A DNA stretch of 64,000 nucleotides from Paralithodes platypus (lineage: Eukaryota; Arthropoda; Malacostraca; Decapoda; Lithodidae). The DNA is taken from positions 52,708,313 through 52,772,312 of the forward strand of contig CM064502.1 of the NCBI GenBank assembly GCA_032716605.1, in the 5' to 3' direction. This document shows positions 34,040 to 44,932 of this stretch, one piece after another. Both the position numbers and the translations under genes were made by a program. Each line of letters begins with the position of its first letter. Within the stretch, counting starts at the first letter, position 1. Under the pieces are notes generated by a model. It was not told where the DNA came from, did no database searches, and saw nothing but the letters and a program-made list of their open reading frames with translations.

Positions 34040-35150
34040 TTATTCTAGTTAAGAGCACATAGTTTGACCCCATGTCTTTCTAGTTCTCCCCTTGGTGCAG
34101 CTGACTTGCATTTCTTTCCCCAGTTTACTTCATCCCTCCTCTTTACATGCCCAAACTACCCAAGCCTGCTTGTATGTATCGTATCCCTTATACTTTTGAT
34201 ACCTAACCATCTCTTCATCTTTTCACTATATATTCTATATTGTAGTTTGGCCCCACACATCCATCTTACATTCCATTATGTTGATACCATCCACTTTGTC
34301 AAGCCACGTTTCTGAAGCATGGGTCACGAAACATACACCATTCCCCCTTCAAAGGGAGTGGTGAAGCTTCTCATGGCTAGAATTGGCAGCAGTTCCCTGA
34401 ACTTTCCCCAGCCACATATAATTCGAGCGATAGTGGCAGCCTTGGACCCATCTGTAGCAAATTATTGCCAAATTTCACACTCTTGAGTCAGTCATTTAAC
34501 ACAAGCTCCCTTTTGCATGCTATACATACAGTACATGTTTCTCAACTTCGGAATTCTTCCTCGGTAGAGAGCCATTTATTCTAGTACTGCACTTCTTCCC
34601 ATGGTGTTCCCAGCAACGTCAGGCTTTGCACTGGAGTGAGTTAACGCCCTCCCACTCTCTCTATACTGCACATGGGTATGCACCACTTTGTTCTACATTT
34701 CCACACCCTAATCCACTGTGCATAACCTTTGTTTTATTTATTCTAACTCTTAATCCTTTACATGCCATTCCCTCTCTCCATCTTTTGAATTTGGCCTTAG
34801 CATCCTGCACATTAGCTGCAATAAGGAATAGGTCGTCTGCATATAGCAGTTCCTGAGGGAGCCCAGTTCTAAAATTTGTAGATACTGCCTCCATAACCAT
34901 AAGAAAGAGGAGGCTTAACACAAAGCTGGTGGATTGCAACGCTAACATTAAACTAAACACCTCACTCAGTACACCTTTCACCCTCAATACCGTTCGTGAG
35001 TCTTCATACATCTTCATGATCACATGCACCAGCCACTCCTCTACACCAAATTTTCTCATAGCACACTACACATATTAATATCCTTGGGCACCGTAGCAAA
35101 GGCCTTCTCCAGGTCTACAAACTGAAGATACAGATCCCTATCTGTATGTA
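34040..35150 (-). mobile_element. RTE-like non-LTR reverse transcriptase remnant
   Basis: The minus strand reads as the C-terminal half of a retroelement RT different from the jockey-like copies. Visible pieces are LQFVDLEKAFATVPKD (about 35135-35090), KFGVEEWLVHVIMKMYED (about 35055-35000), LLFLMVMEAVSTNFRTGLP (about 34910-34855), QELLYADDLFLIA with the YADD box (34832-34843 codes YADD in reverse), then INKTKVMHSGLG and, further on, ICGWGKFRELLP (about 34430-34395), a VRWMCGAK segment (about 34260) and LGKEMQVSC (about 34115). Stops and frame changes separate these blocks, for example near 35065, 34660 and 34320. The family call (RTE or a close relative) is from sequence resemblance. Confidence 0.8.
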
Positions 35151-35786
35151 AATATCTTTCCTGGAGCTGCCTATGACGATAACATTAATTGTACCATATC
35201 CTGCCATGTCGATTGTACCACGTCCGGGAGAAACCAGACAGACACAGTTGATCTGGAAAACCAAGACTATGTCAAGCCATATCAAATCACTCGTCTCACG
35301 TTTCGTCTCACTCGTCACATGGAATAAGACTTCATAACATCTTTAAACTGAGCGATCGAATGTACAGACTATAGTACGCCTATGTCCAGAGGGAGAGTTG
35401 CACTATATATATAAATAACGGTGGATTAATCCGCTATATCCGAATTCCATTTGATACCATCTTGCTGTGCATTGTCGTGTAGCCATTTAGCTATCACAGA
35501 CATGTTAATAATTCAAATACCCGTGATATGGAAAACACACCTGTTTGGACACATAGAACTCATAGGTCGTGCTGTAACTGTTCTTTGTCCATTAGTGCCA
35601 TATGAGCAATTCAATGAAGCTGCATGTGATAATATGCTGTTAAACGTTGAAAATTGACAAATTAATAATCTGTGTTAGTATGGAACATTGTATACACAAT
35701 TACACAAACTACTTAGAGAGTGTAACAGAAATCCGGTAGGCTTACTTTGTTCATTTTGGCCCTGCGAAAAACTATGGTCTTAGTGT
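35151..35786. other. No gene seen
   Basis: Unique sequence. The frame at 35451-35657 has no recognisable features. Confidence 0.55.
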
Positions 35787-35955
35787 TTAACCCCTTCTGT
35801 ACCGGTGACTTTTCTTGATTATATTCTAGCTACATTTAGTCGTTTTTGTGCAGTTTGTGAAGGATCTGTGGTAATATAAAGGGTTAAGCGTGATAGTTAG
35901 ATGCCTGTTTGTTGCTGGAGGCTCTTTTAAATCTGAATGGTAATAAAGGGGTTAA
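35787..35955. mobile_element. TTAA element, family C, shortened (169 bp)
   Basis: TTAACCCCTTCTGTACCGG at the left, AATAAAGGGGTTAA at the right. The interior matches the first two-thirds of family C. The region just inside the right terminus is missing. Confidence 0.75.
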
Positions 35956-36079
35956 TAGAGGCAGCCGTTTAGGAGGAGTAGTGCATCAAAGGTTCCAGAG
36001 ATGATAAAAACTCACTCAATTCAGCAAAACACAGTCCTCTACCTAGCGAAATCTGGAATAATAATAATATTTTTTGTTT

Positions 36080-37280
36080 TTTACTTCCCTTCTCTAAAAT
36101 CAGCAATATCAACTTTTACGTACCCCATTTCACGCCTTCTTTCCATTACATCATTCTCTCTTTACTCTTCATTCCTTCCATTTCTATTCTTCTCATCCTT
36201 TTCTTTTATCCTCTGTTCTCTTCCTTTCACCTTTATCCTTCTGCTTTGAATTCTTTGTTTGATCATATTGTTTATGCTTCATTTATCCTTTTCGAAATCT
36301 ACTTTTATTTACCTTTTTTCTTTGAATTCTCACTTAAATCAAATTTTGTCCATGGCTTCATTTCCTTTTTATTTTTTCATCCACCATTCATCCTTCTGTA
36401 GTTCACACCCGTTTTTCTCTGCCATCAACGCCTTCTTGCTATTTTCCGCTACACCTTATTTTGATAATGTCCTAATTGTGTCCTATATTTGTTATCTCTA
36501 TTTATTCAGTGACCTCCCTCTCCTTTGCATTTTCCCCTATTCTCCCATTTACTATATTATCTAGTCTCGGTCCTTTTTTATTTTATCTTTCACCTGTCCT
36601 CACCTTTTATTCTTTTCCCTCTCCCCTGCTCCATTTCATCATCACCTGTCCCTTACTCTTTATATTCATTATTTATCTTTTTCGCCATCCACCTTCCTCT
36701 ATCTTTCTTCCCTTTCTCTTTTCTGTTTTACAATTACCGTCCCTCTATTCCCTTTCCTTTCCAATGTGCTATTTCATTATTCTCCTTTTGTCTACACTTC
36801 CTCTTCTCCTCTTTTGTCATCACCATCATCATCATCGCTCTCTTTATACACCCCTTCTATTTCCCACTCCCTCTTATATCACCCCTCCCTTTCCTCTTCT
36901 TCCCTACCTAATCTCCATCTCATAATCACCTCTCCTTTACTTCCTTTCATTTTTCTGTCTTGCTTTTATCATCCACCTCCCTTTATTTGTATTCACTTCC
37001 TGTTCTACCGTTTATCATCACCTGTCTATTCCTGTTTTAATTTGTTTATCACCCTATTCCTCCCTCTATGCTTCCTCATTTCCCCTTCTCCGTCACCTTC
37101 TATCTACTCCCTTTTCTTTCCCATTCTCTCTTCCATCGTTCATCTTCCCTTACCCCTTTCCCTTATATCATCACCTACCTTTCCTTTCGCATTCTCGGTT
37201 TTAATCCCTCTCCCATTGTTGTTCTTCCCTTGCCCTTTTCCCATTTACCAATCTTCTCCCTCCCCCCCCCCCCCTCCCCC
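36080..37280. repeat. 1.2-kb pyrimidine-rich tract
   Basis: The plus strand is overwhelmingly C and T with spaced A (TTTCCTTTT, CTTCTCC, CATCATCATC) and few G. Open frames in several phases are Phe/Ser/Leu/Pro-rich products of this composition. It ends at a poly-C run (37264-37275). Confidence 0.8.
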
Positions 37281-37440
37281 TCGTCATTCTCAGCCCTTCT
37301 ATGGGATGATACATCTTTGACTCCCTCCACCTTTGTCCCACGGCCCTGTTGTATTTCCCTACAGTAATAGTAAGTCAAGGCCATCCCCTCCCATCACTCG
37401 CTCTGCCCTACAACAGCTGTCTCTCTATAACGCTGGCTAC

Positions 37441-37586
<146 letters not shown>

Positions 37587-37755
37587 TTATTTAACATTCA
37601 ATTATCTTATATGTTTTGTTCCTCCTCATGGCTCCACACTCACATTTGACGCCAAGTTTCCTTTATCTCTTGCCGGTATATTCTTCCGGTGCTGTGTCTA
37701 TTGTCCCCCACCCCCACCCCCACACACACCACACGAGTTGACGTCCTACTGTCCA

Positions 37756-37757
<2 letters not shown>

Positions 37758-37816
<59 letters not shown>
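37758..37816. repeat. CA microsatellite
   Basis: About 58 bp of pure CA after a CCCCCACCCCCACACACACC stretch. Confidence 0.96.
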
Positions 37817-37818
<2 letters not shown>

Positions 37819-37954
37819 GATCCCACCCTCTTGCCTCACCTAGGTATTATGTAGGGAGGTCAGTAGTACTAGTAGTAGTATTGTTGTGTATGAGCCCTTT
37901 GTCAATCCTCTCTGACCATATCTTCCTCACGTTCTCCTGCTGCCTTATAATTGA

Positions 37955-38364
37955 TTTAGGGAACCCACCTCGCTTTGTTTTTTTCTTTCTCTCCCTCTCT
38001 CTTTGGCTAGTATCCATTCGGCCCCATTCAATCTACTTTTTTAAGACGTTTACTCCCATCCAGGTGTCAATATTTTCCAGCATATATATATTTTTGTTTT
38101 GACAGCAAGCTAAATGTGTACATTTTTCGATAGAAAAATTCCTCCGGCGAAGCCGGATTTCTCCATACAATGCTGGCTTGCTATCGCTCGCCAGGAAGAA
38201 ATCGACACCTGGATGGGGATAAACGTCCTAAAACAGTTGGCTGAATTGGGTCGATTGGATACAAGCCAGGGAAAGAGATAACAGGAGAGAAATATAAAAG
38301 CAAAGCCGGTGACCCCCCTTAAAAAGCCGGTGACCCCCCTTAAAAAGCCGGTGACACCCCTTAA
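37955..38364. mobile_element. TTAA foldback element, family B, with triplicated right end
   Basis: Left end TTTAGGGAACCCACCTCGC (37955), with inverted arms and the CCGGCGAAGCCGG hairpin (about 38143-38155). The left GGCGAGCGGTAGCGAGC block is deleted (TTTTCCAGCATATATA). The right terminus GCCGGTGACCCCCCTTAA ends at 38322 and is repeated twice more in tandem, to 38343 and 38364. Confidence 0.87.
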
Positions 38365-38772
38365 AAACACTGAATTGTGATTTACTTGTTTGAACTCAAT
38401 TATTCATTCTTCTGTTTGCAATGCTGGGTAAAATTGTATTGGTCTGTCTAGATTGATCAGAAAAGTTTGCCTGTTCGCATATCTGTGTATGTTGTATGTG
38501 CCATGTAGTAAATTGATAGTGCATTTTGCTATGGTACAATTTGTATTCTTACATCAACAAATGTATGCATACAATACATCACTTTTTGTTTTATGGTTGT
38601 ACTTGTCAATTCAACTTGGCTTCCTTCGTTGTTTTCGATTTTTTACTTAACTACAATATTCTTCTATATTATACCTCTGTGTATATTGTGCAGATTACCT
38701 TTATTTGTGTCAAACAGTGACACGAACATGAATAACTTACTATCTATAATGACAGTAGCCCAACTGAGTGAG
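38365..38772. other. No gene seen
   Basis: AT-rich unique sequence with short overlapping frames of no recognisable type. Confidence 0.55.
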
Positions 38773-39108
38773 TTAAGGGGAGGTTTTTAGTTGCTTCCCT
38801 AGACTTCCATCAAGCTTAAAATTACTCCCCCTTGACCCCCTTTCAAGATAAATTTGTAAATTTTTCGGTAGAAAAATTTCCCGGCCGAAGGCCGGTTCCT
38901 CTTAAATTACAGGCTCGCTATCGCTCGCCAGGAAAAAATCGACACCTAAATGGCACGAATGGTCTTAAAATTGACAGAAATGGGGCGAGGGTTCTTAAAA
39001 TCGCCAAACTAATGGGACAAGCGTCTTTAAATCTCACATGCAATGGGGCTAAACATGAGGGAGAAAGAGGTTCAGAAAAAAATCATCCAGGTGGAAATCT
39101 CCCTTTAA
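38773..39108 (-). mobile_element. TTAA element, family A, complete (336 bp)
   Basis: TTAA at both ends (38773-38776 and 39105-39108). Modules are intact. It is nearly identical to 1083-1418, including the unusual ACCTGGA head. Confidence 0.9.
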
Positions 39109-39310
39109 GAACGAGTGTGGCAATATTGTATTTAGTCTTCTTCACGGACATGAAATTTTAACATCTTGGGTGGTCTCTGACGAGTGGCCGAGAAACGTCA
39201 GAATTACGTCATTGCCGACACACGCGTGTCGGAACGGAAGCAAGTCTAAAAAATGAGAACCGAGCTTTACACACCAACAGCACACGAACAAGCTCACACA
39301 CAACACTAAA

Positions 39311-39390
39311 ACACACACACACACACACACATGCAGAGACTAATTCACACCAACAGAATACACAAACACACTCAGAAGCTCACACACAAC

Positions 39391-39475
<85 letters not shown>

Positions 39476-39482
39476 ACACACA
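39311..39482. repeat. CA microsatellites
   Basis: CA at 39311-39330 and about 77 bp at 39393-39469, then CATACA-type units. Confidence 0.95.
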
Positions 39483-39644
39483 TACATACAGGAAGCAGGG
39501 AACGAGCATTATCAGAAGACATTATCACCAACAACAGTCAAATTGCGTTAATCTTCGCTCGCTACCTGTTCAATAAATCTTAACCCCTTCAATCAGACGA
39601 TAATTTCTTCCCTTTATCAATACTATACCCTGTTCATTATAGGT

Positions 39645-39780
39645 AGGCTAGAAATCCACACCCCAACCTCTCATAACTCAAGAAGGACTAAAGTAATTAA
39701 GTTAATATTTCTACCATTTGGGAAGAGTCAGCAGAAGTCATATTATGTAAGTTCAGATTTTAGCTTGTAACCCATATGTT
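39645..39780. mobile_element. Family M MITE, worn
   Basis: CCTCTCATAACTCAAGAAGG at the left and CATTTGGGAAGAGTCAGC in the middle match 60574-60770. The right arm is barely visible (TTGTAACCCATATG). Confidence 0.6.
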
Positions 39781-40000
39781 ATTATGTATACATATATTTT
39801 AAAGTAGAATGTAAGGATTTTAAGATTTCAATAATATTACTAAAGTGTCACCTATTCTGCATTCATAGTCGATATACAAAGTATTTTAAAATTTTGTTTC
39901 AAATTAAATGATTTGATTATGTTATTTCAACGTATATAATCTCATATTTAGTCTTGACATCGAACACTAACTTTCTTTATAGTCCAAGTATGCGTGATAA

Positions 40001-40215
40001 TTAACCCGTTCAGTACCAGGGACGTCCTCTAGGTCATATTCTGGCAACTATTGTACGATTTTATTCTGCTTAGGAAGGACCACTAGCAATAATAAGACTT
40101 CAAACTATCTCAACCAACCCTTTCAACAACCACAGATCCTTCCTAAGCTGCATAATATCGTCTAAATATAGCTTGGATAAAATCTAACACACGTCGCTGG
40201 TACTCAAAGGGTTAA
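40001..40215. mobile_element. TTAA element, family C, complete (215 bp)
   Basis: TTAACCCGTTCAGTACCAGG at the left, CGCTGGTACTCAAAGGGTTAA at the right. It is in the opposite orientation to 40298-40513, 82 bp away. Confidence 0.88.
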
Positions 40216-40219
40216 ATGA

Positions 40220-40566
40220 TTCAGTATATGCTACAATGACACTCTTTACAATGTACTCTGGCTAACATTAGACAATTGCATTCAGCTTCGCTCCTTCTTA
40301 ACCCTTTGAGTACCAGTGACGTGTGTTATATTATATGCTAGCTGTATTTAGATGATATTATGCAGCTTAGGAAGGATCTGTGGTATTTAAAAGGGTTGGT
40401 CGTGATAGTTTGAAGCCTTATTATGGCTAGAGGTCCTTCCAAATCTGAATAAAATCGCTTCATAGTTGCCAAAATATAATAGAAAAAGACGTCACCGGTA
40501 CTGTATGGGTTAACTCCAATAAAATCGTATAGTTTAATCCAGAATATTATAAGAAAGACGTCATAA
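40220..40566. mobile_element. Older family C copy split by a younger C copy
   Basis: The left piece (40220-40297: TTCAGTAT, TACTCTGGCTAACATTAGAC, CATTCAGCTTCG) and the right piece (40514-40566: CCAATAAAATCGTATAG, GAATATTATAAGAAAGACG) look like two ends of one worn C element around the TTAA where 40298-40513 is inserted. The pairing is less exact than in the two A nests. Confidence 0.55.
40298..40513. mobile_element. TTAA element, family C, complete (216 bp)
   Basis: TTAACCCTTTGAGTACCAG at the left, CCGGTACTGTATGGGTTAA at the right, TTAA at both ends. It appears nested in an older family C copy. Confidence 0.88.
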
Positions 40567-40704
40567 TACTTACGGGGGGATAGGCGTATTTTATGTCCTC
40601 ATGTATATGCTTGCATTAATTTCATTGGAGGTGTTTGGTGGTTGTGAAATTAATAGAAAATAAAAAATAAATAAAAATAAATTATATATTGTTGTCATTG
40701 TTTT

Positions 40705-41018
40705 AAGTTTCCTCAATAGACCTCCATCAAACTTAATAACACCCCACCCCTCCCTCCCCCAAGACCCTTCTCCAAGATATATTTGTACATTTTTCGATAG
40801 AAAATTGTCCCGGGCCGCTTCCTCTTAAATTACTGGCTCGCTATCGCTCTCCAGGAAAAAATCGACACCTAAATAACACGAAATAGCTTAGTATTGACAA
40901 AGAAATGGGGCGAAAGGTCATAAAATCGCCAAACTATTGGGCTGAACGTTATATAATCTGATGCGACTAAAGATGGGGAAGAAGGGGGACCAGAAAAAAA
41001 CGACTCCTCTCCCCTTAT
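40705..41018 (-). mobile_element. TTAA element, family A-prime, left end unclear
   Basis: The right end reads CTCTCCCCTTAT at 41008-41018. The modules CCTCCATCAAACTTAA, TTTTTCGATAGAAAA, GGCTCGCTATCGCTC and minus-strand GCCCCATT units are present; the GC hairpin is reduced to CCCGGGCC. The left boundary fades near 40705. It abuts the next A copy directly. Confidence 0.78.
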
Positions 41019-41352
41019 TAAGGGGAGATTTCCACTTGAGGGACTTTTTACTGAACTCCTTTCTCATTCAGGTTTAGCCCCATTGATTTTGAGATTATAA
41101 GACGTTCGCCCCATTAGTTTGGCGATTTTAGGAACTTTCGCCCCATTTCTGTCAATTTTAAGATCTTTCGTGTCATTTAGGGGTCCATTTTTTCCTGGCG
41201 AGCGATAGCGAGCCTGTAATTTAAGAGAACCGGCCTTCGCCCGGGACATTTTTCTACCGAAAAATGTACAAATTTAGCTTGAAAGAGGGTCTAGAGGGAG
41301 TAATTTTAAGCTTGATGGAGGTCTAGGGAACAAACTAGAAACCTCCCCTGAA
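41018..41352 (+). mobile_element. TTAA element, family A, complete, abutting another A copy
   Basis: Starts TTAAGGGGAGATTTCC immediately after the reversed copy, giving CCCCTTATTAAGGGG at the junction. It ends CCTCCCCTGAA, where the closing TTAA has decayed. Modules are intact, with the GC hairpin as CCGGCCTTCGCCCGG. Confidence 0.85.
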
Positions 41353-41479
41353 AAGATTGAAAGTTGTATGAATCATCTACTTATAAATACCGGACGTATA
41401 TACCATACTGCTTCCACCACCTCAAATCGGTAACAGGCGGCAATTTATTGAGCGTACAAACTATATGATAAACAGACAC

Positions 41480-41714
41480 TTAACCCTCTCCGACATATGA
41501 CGCGATTTTGAGCCTATTAGGGATACTTTAAGGCCTTTGTTACCATCAGGGGTATTTAGAAACCTTTAGTTTAGTTACTTCAACCTCTGCAGTTGTCTTT
41601 GAGTTAGCTGTGGGCAGAAAACTAATTTTGGAGAGGTAATTATAAGAGTGAGAGAACTCTATTTCTTATTGCTAATCTGGCAACATCTGCTTCATATGAG
41701 CGTGAAAGGGTTAA
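41480..41714 (+). mobile_element. TTAA element, family D, complete (235 bp)
   Basis: Begins TTAACCCTCTCCGACATATG then ACGCGATTTTGAGCC, and ends ATATGAGCGTGAAAGGGTTAA. The terminal repeats are short and imperfect. It matches 47450-47683 along its whole length in reverse orientation. Confidence 0.85.
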
Positions 41715-41832
41715 TACAAGGCCAATGTTCTATTGCCATACACCTCAATCAGCAATAATTGTCTTGATTTACACATCCCCATTCCGAAAGTCCTCCATCT
41801 TGACCGTCTCCCTCAGTCCAGCAGTCCCATTT

Positions 41833-42202
41833 TTAAGTGGAGACGGTCGTTTTTCTGGTCCCCTTTCTCCCTCGTGTTTAGTCCTATAAGTGTTGAGATT
41901 TGTAGACGTTCGGCCCATTTGGTTGACGATTGTAAGACCTTGCGTCTCATTTTGTTATACATTTTAAGACCTATTGTGCCATTTAGGTGTCGATTTTTCC
42001 TGACGAGCGATAGCAAGCCTGTAATTGTAAGAGGAACTGGCCTTTGGCCGGGACACTTTTCTATCGAAAAATTTACAAATTTATCTTGAGGGGGGTCTAG
42101 GGGATGTTTTTCCAAGTTTGAGGGATGTCTAGCTAGGAAACTAAGAATTTATGAATGAATGAATGAATTTATAGGCCAAAAAAGCAGTCCGTGTCCCCTT
42201 AA
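41833..42202 (+). mobile_element. TTAA element, family A-prime, complete
   Basis: TTAAGTGGAGACGG at 41833 and GTGTCCCCTTAA ending at 42202. The block has changed to GACGAGCGATAGCAAGCC and the hairpin to TGGCCTTTGGCCG. A short GAAT repeat lies near its 3' end (42150-42170). Confidence 0.85.
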
Positions 42203-42365
42203 GTCCCTAAGACACACCAACACTGTTCAGTCTTAACTTATGACCCGCCCTGTATAATTTTGTATTTACGGTGGGAGTTGCAATTTCGTTCGCCAGGCTC
42301 CACCTCCTGGTTGCTAGATATTTCGTTACCTGACCACCTCGCTGCCCAGCACGTCTAAAACTGTC

Positions 42366-42580
42366 TTAACCCTTTGAGTACCAGCGACGTGTGTTATATT
42401 GTATTCTACTTATAATTAGACGATATTATGCAGCTTAGGAAGGATCAGTGGTAGTTAAAAAGGTTGGTTGAGATAGTTTGAAGCCTTATTAATACTAGAG
42501 GTTCTTCCTAAACTGAATAAAATCGTCTATTAGTTGCCAGAATATGATAAAAGGGACGTCCCTGGTACTGTATGGGTTAA
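42366..42580. mobile_element. TTAA element, family C, complete (215 bp)
   Basis: TTAACCCTTTGAGTACCAG and CCTGGTACTGTATGGGTTAA at the ends. Same orientation and subtype as 40298-40513. Confidence 0.88.
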
Positions 42581-43159
42581 GATATGTGGAATCATATGTA
42601 GGATTATATATCGACTTATAACTGAAGCTATGATTAGTATTTATGTATATGAATATTAATTCATATTAATATAATGTTACTAATCTAACAAAGCCTGCCG
42701 AATCCTAATTGTTCAAAGCCTACATCTGGTCAGGTGTGATTGTTTAGGTTCTCTAATAACCCTATAGTTTTATATATAATGGAAATAAACAGAAAACGAA
42801 ACCATCGCAACAGCCATGTCCCCAAATGATCTGCAATTTTCGTCTATTTTATTATGTCTGTGCCTCTGGTGTTCATTAGATATACTATTGAATTCCTTAG
42901 CAGTTCGTTTTCGATACTTAATGGAAAACTATGAAACTATAATATGTCTCTGCAACATATCAAGACCAAGTTTATAAAATTAGCACCATATTTCACGACA
43001 AACTCTTCAAAATAACTGAGAAAACTTGACGGGCATTTTGCAACATACCGTCAGATGGAATGAAACAGGCTATAGCTAACCTAATCTAACTTAACATAAT
43101 ATTGGGTTCGTTATGTTCGGCAAATTATTTTCTCTAATGTAGGCGTAGTTATTCTTCAT
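42581..43159. other. No gene seen
   Basis: AT-rich unique sequence between a family C copy and the nested A/B pair. Confidence 0.6.
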
Positions 43160-43665
43160 GTATGTATTTTTATCATTTCTTTATTTTTCTCAATAGCCCT
43201 CCATCAAACTTAAGGGGGGGGGGGGTGACCTGTTTTTGTTCTGTCCTTTTATATCTTTATCTGGCTTGTATCCATTTGGTCCCATTCAGCTTACTGTTTT
43301 AAGACGTTTATCCCCATCCAGGTGTCAATTTCTTACTGGTGAGCGGTAGCGAGCCAGCATATTTTTTATTTTTGTTTGACAGCAGGCTAAATTTGTACAT
43401 TTTTCTATCGAAAAATGTCTCCGGCGAAGCCGGATTTCTTCATATAATGCTGGCTCTCTTTCGCTCGCCAGGAAGAAATCGACACCTAGATGGGGATAAA
43501 CGTCCTAAAATAGTTGGCTGAATGGGGCCGAATGGATACAAGCCAGAGAAAGAGAGAAAAGGACAGAAATAACAAAAAGCAGGTCGGTCCCCTTAATAAA
43601 AAGAACACACAAAAAACCCTTCTTCAAGATATATTTGTACATTTTTCGATAGAAAATCTACGGTA
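43160..43665 (-). mobile_element. Truncated family A-prime element split by a B element
   Basis: The left part (43160-43213) reads TTTTTCTCAATAGCCCTCC and CATCAAACTTAA. The right part (43593-43665) continues with TAATAAAAAG, CCCTTCTTCAAGATATA and TTTTTCGATAGAAAA. Together they match 40705-40830. Everything beyond the AT hairpin is missing. Confidence 0.8.
43210..43596. mobile_element. TTAA foldback element, family B, nested in a family A copy
   Basis: TTAA at 43210-43213 and 43593-43596, with the ends GGGGGGGTGACCTG and CAGGTCGGTCCCC. Inverted arms and a perfect CCGGCGAAGCCGG hairpin are present. It interrupts CATCAAACTTAATAAAA of an older A-prime element. Confidence 0.92.
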
Positions 43666-44124
43666 GCGAAGTGAACTGGTAACGCAATCTCCACCCGTGA
43701 AGCTTCCTCTTGTCCCGTGTATATACCTTTACCCTTTTTTGTGTGTTGCTCATCTTTATTGCCCTCGCGACAACTGCCCGTGTATTAGGGAGCGGAAAGC
43801 ACTACCATCACACCCGCCAATCGTCTACAATAATACTGATAATACCAACAGGGTGCCGGTGTAATGGTCTTATAATTTAGGTCTGTGCCACCCCTTGCCT
43901 TTTCTCTCCTCCGCTGCTCTTCCATCCTCCTCCCCTTTCTTCTTTTCTTTTCTGTCTTCTTCTTTATTTGTTCTTTATTCTTTGATTTGCTCTTCTCACC
44001 TTTCCATTCCTCTTCTCTCCAATGTGTTTCAATCCAATCTTCTCTTCTCTTGTTACCTTGTCTCTGCCCTCCTGGAGAAGAATGAACCCCTTTTTTACGA
44101 CTACAATTCAGCTTTCTAGTTGTA

Positions 44125-44147
44125 TTAAGGGAGCCCACCTCGCTTCC

Positions 44148-44226
<79 letters not shown>

Positions 44227-44562
44227 GCTTGTATCCATTCGGCCCCATTCAGCCTACTGTTTTAAGACGTTTACCCCCATCCAGGTGTCAATATTTTCCT
44301 GGCGAGCGGTAGCGAGCCAGCATATATATATTTTTTGTTTTGACAGCAAGCTAAATTTGTACATTTTTCGATAGAAAAATTTCTCCGGCGAAGCCGGATT
44401 TCTCCATACAATGTTGGCTCGCTATCGCTCGCCAGGAAGAAATCGACACCTGGATGGGGATAAACGTCTTAAAACAGTTGGCTGAATGGGGCCGAATGGA
44501 TACAAGCCAGGGAAAGAGAGAAAAGGAGAGAAAGATAAAAACAAAACGGTGACCCCTCTTGA
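44125..44562. mobile_element. TTAA foldback element, family B, with internal TC microsatellite
   Basis: Left end TTAAGGGAGCCCACCTCGC, right end CGGTGACCCCTCTTGA, with inverted arms and the CCGGCGAAGCCGG hairpin (about 44387-44399). The pyrimidine stretch common to B left arms has expanded to about 70 nt of TC (44154-44223). Confidence 0.9.
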
Positions 44563-44814
44563 GAAGCCTGTAACGCCCGTCCTTGCCCTCACTGTTTACC
44601 TAGGGCTGACACAAAGCAGGCGGAGGGGCCCCGAGGGTGAAATTGGCCGCTGTTGCAGACTTATTAGACCGATTAGATTCCAGGGATGTGGAGGTGTGAG
44701 GCGGCCGAGGTACCAAGAGGGGGTAGTTTAGGGATGATGACTGGCCATTTCGTCCTCAAGGTAATTTGTCCACAATATATTTTGTCCACACCCGAGCTGC
44801 TTTGCCCATAATAG
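44563..44814. other. GC-rich unique stretch
   Basis: CG-rich (GGCGGAGGGGCCCCGAGGG, GAGGCGGCCGAGGTACC). An open frame continues from the B element but has no recognisable features. Confidence 0.4.
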
Positions 44815-44925
44815 ATTGGTTTAGTTAGGTTTGGTTTGGTTTGATTTCGATAGCTTAAGATGGGATAGGTTTAATGACGTTAGGGTTCAGGTTAAGTTAG
44901 CTTAGGCTAGGCTTTATTTGTCTAT
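44815..44925. repeat. Degenerate GGTTTAG/GGTTAGG-rich stretch
   Basis: GGTTTAGTTAGGTTTGGTTT, then GTTAGGGTTCAGGTTAAG. Similar sequence resumes at 45195-45250 on the other side of the deleted LINE copy. It could be a worn simple repeat. Confidence 0.5.
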
Positions 44926-44932
44926 GTGGTGA

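Noticed and set aside
36476..37320. Overlapping Phe/Pro/Leu-rich frames of 128-184 codons
   Set aside because: They follow the pyrimidine-rich composition in several phases, with no motif or codon signal.
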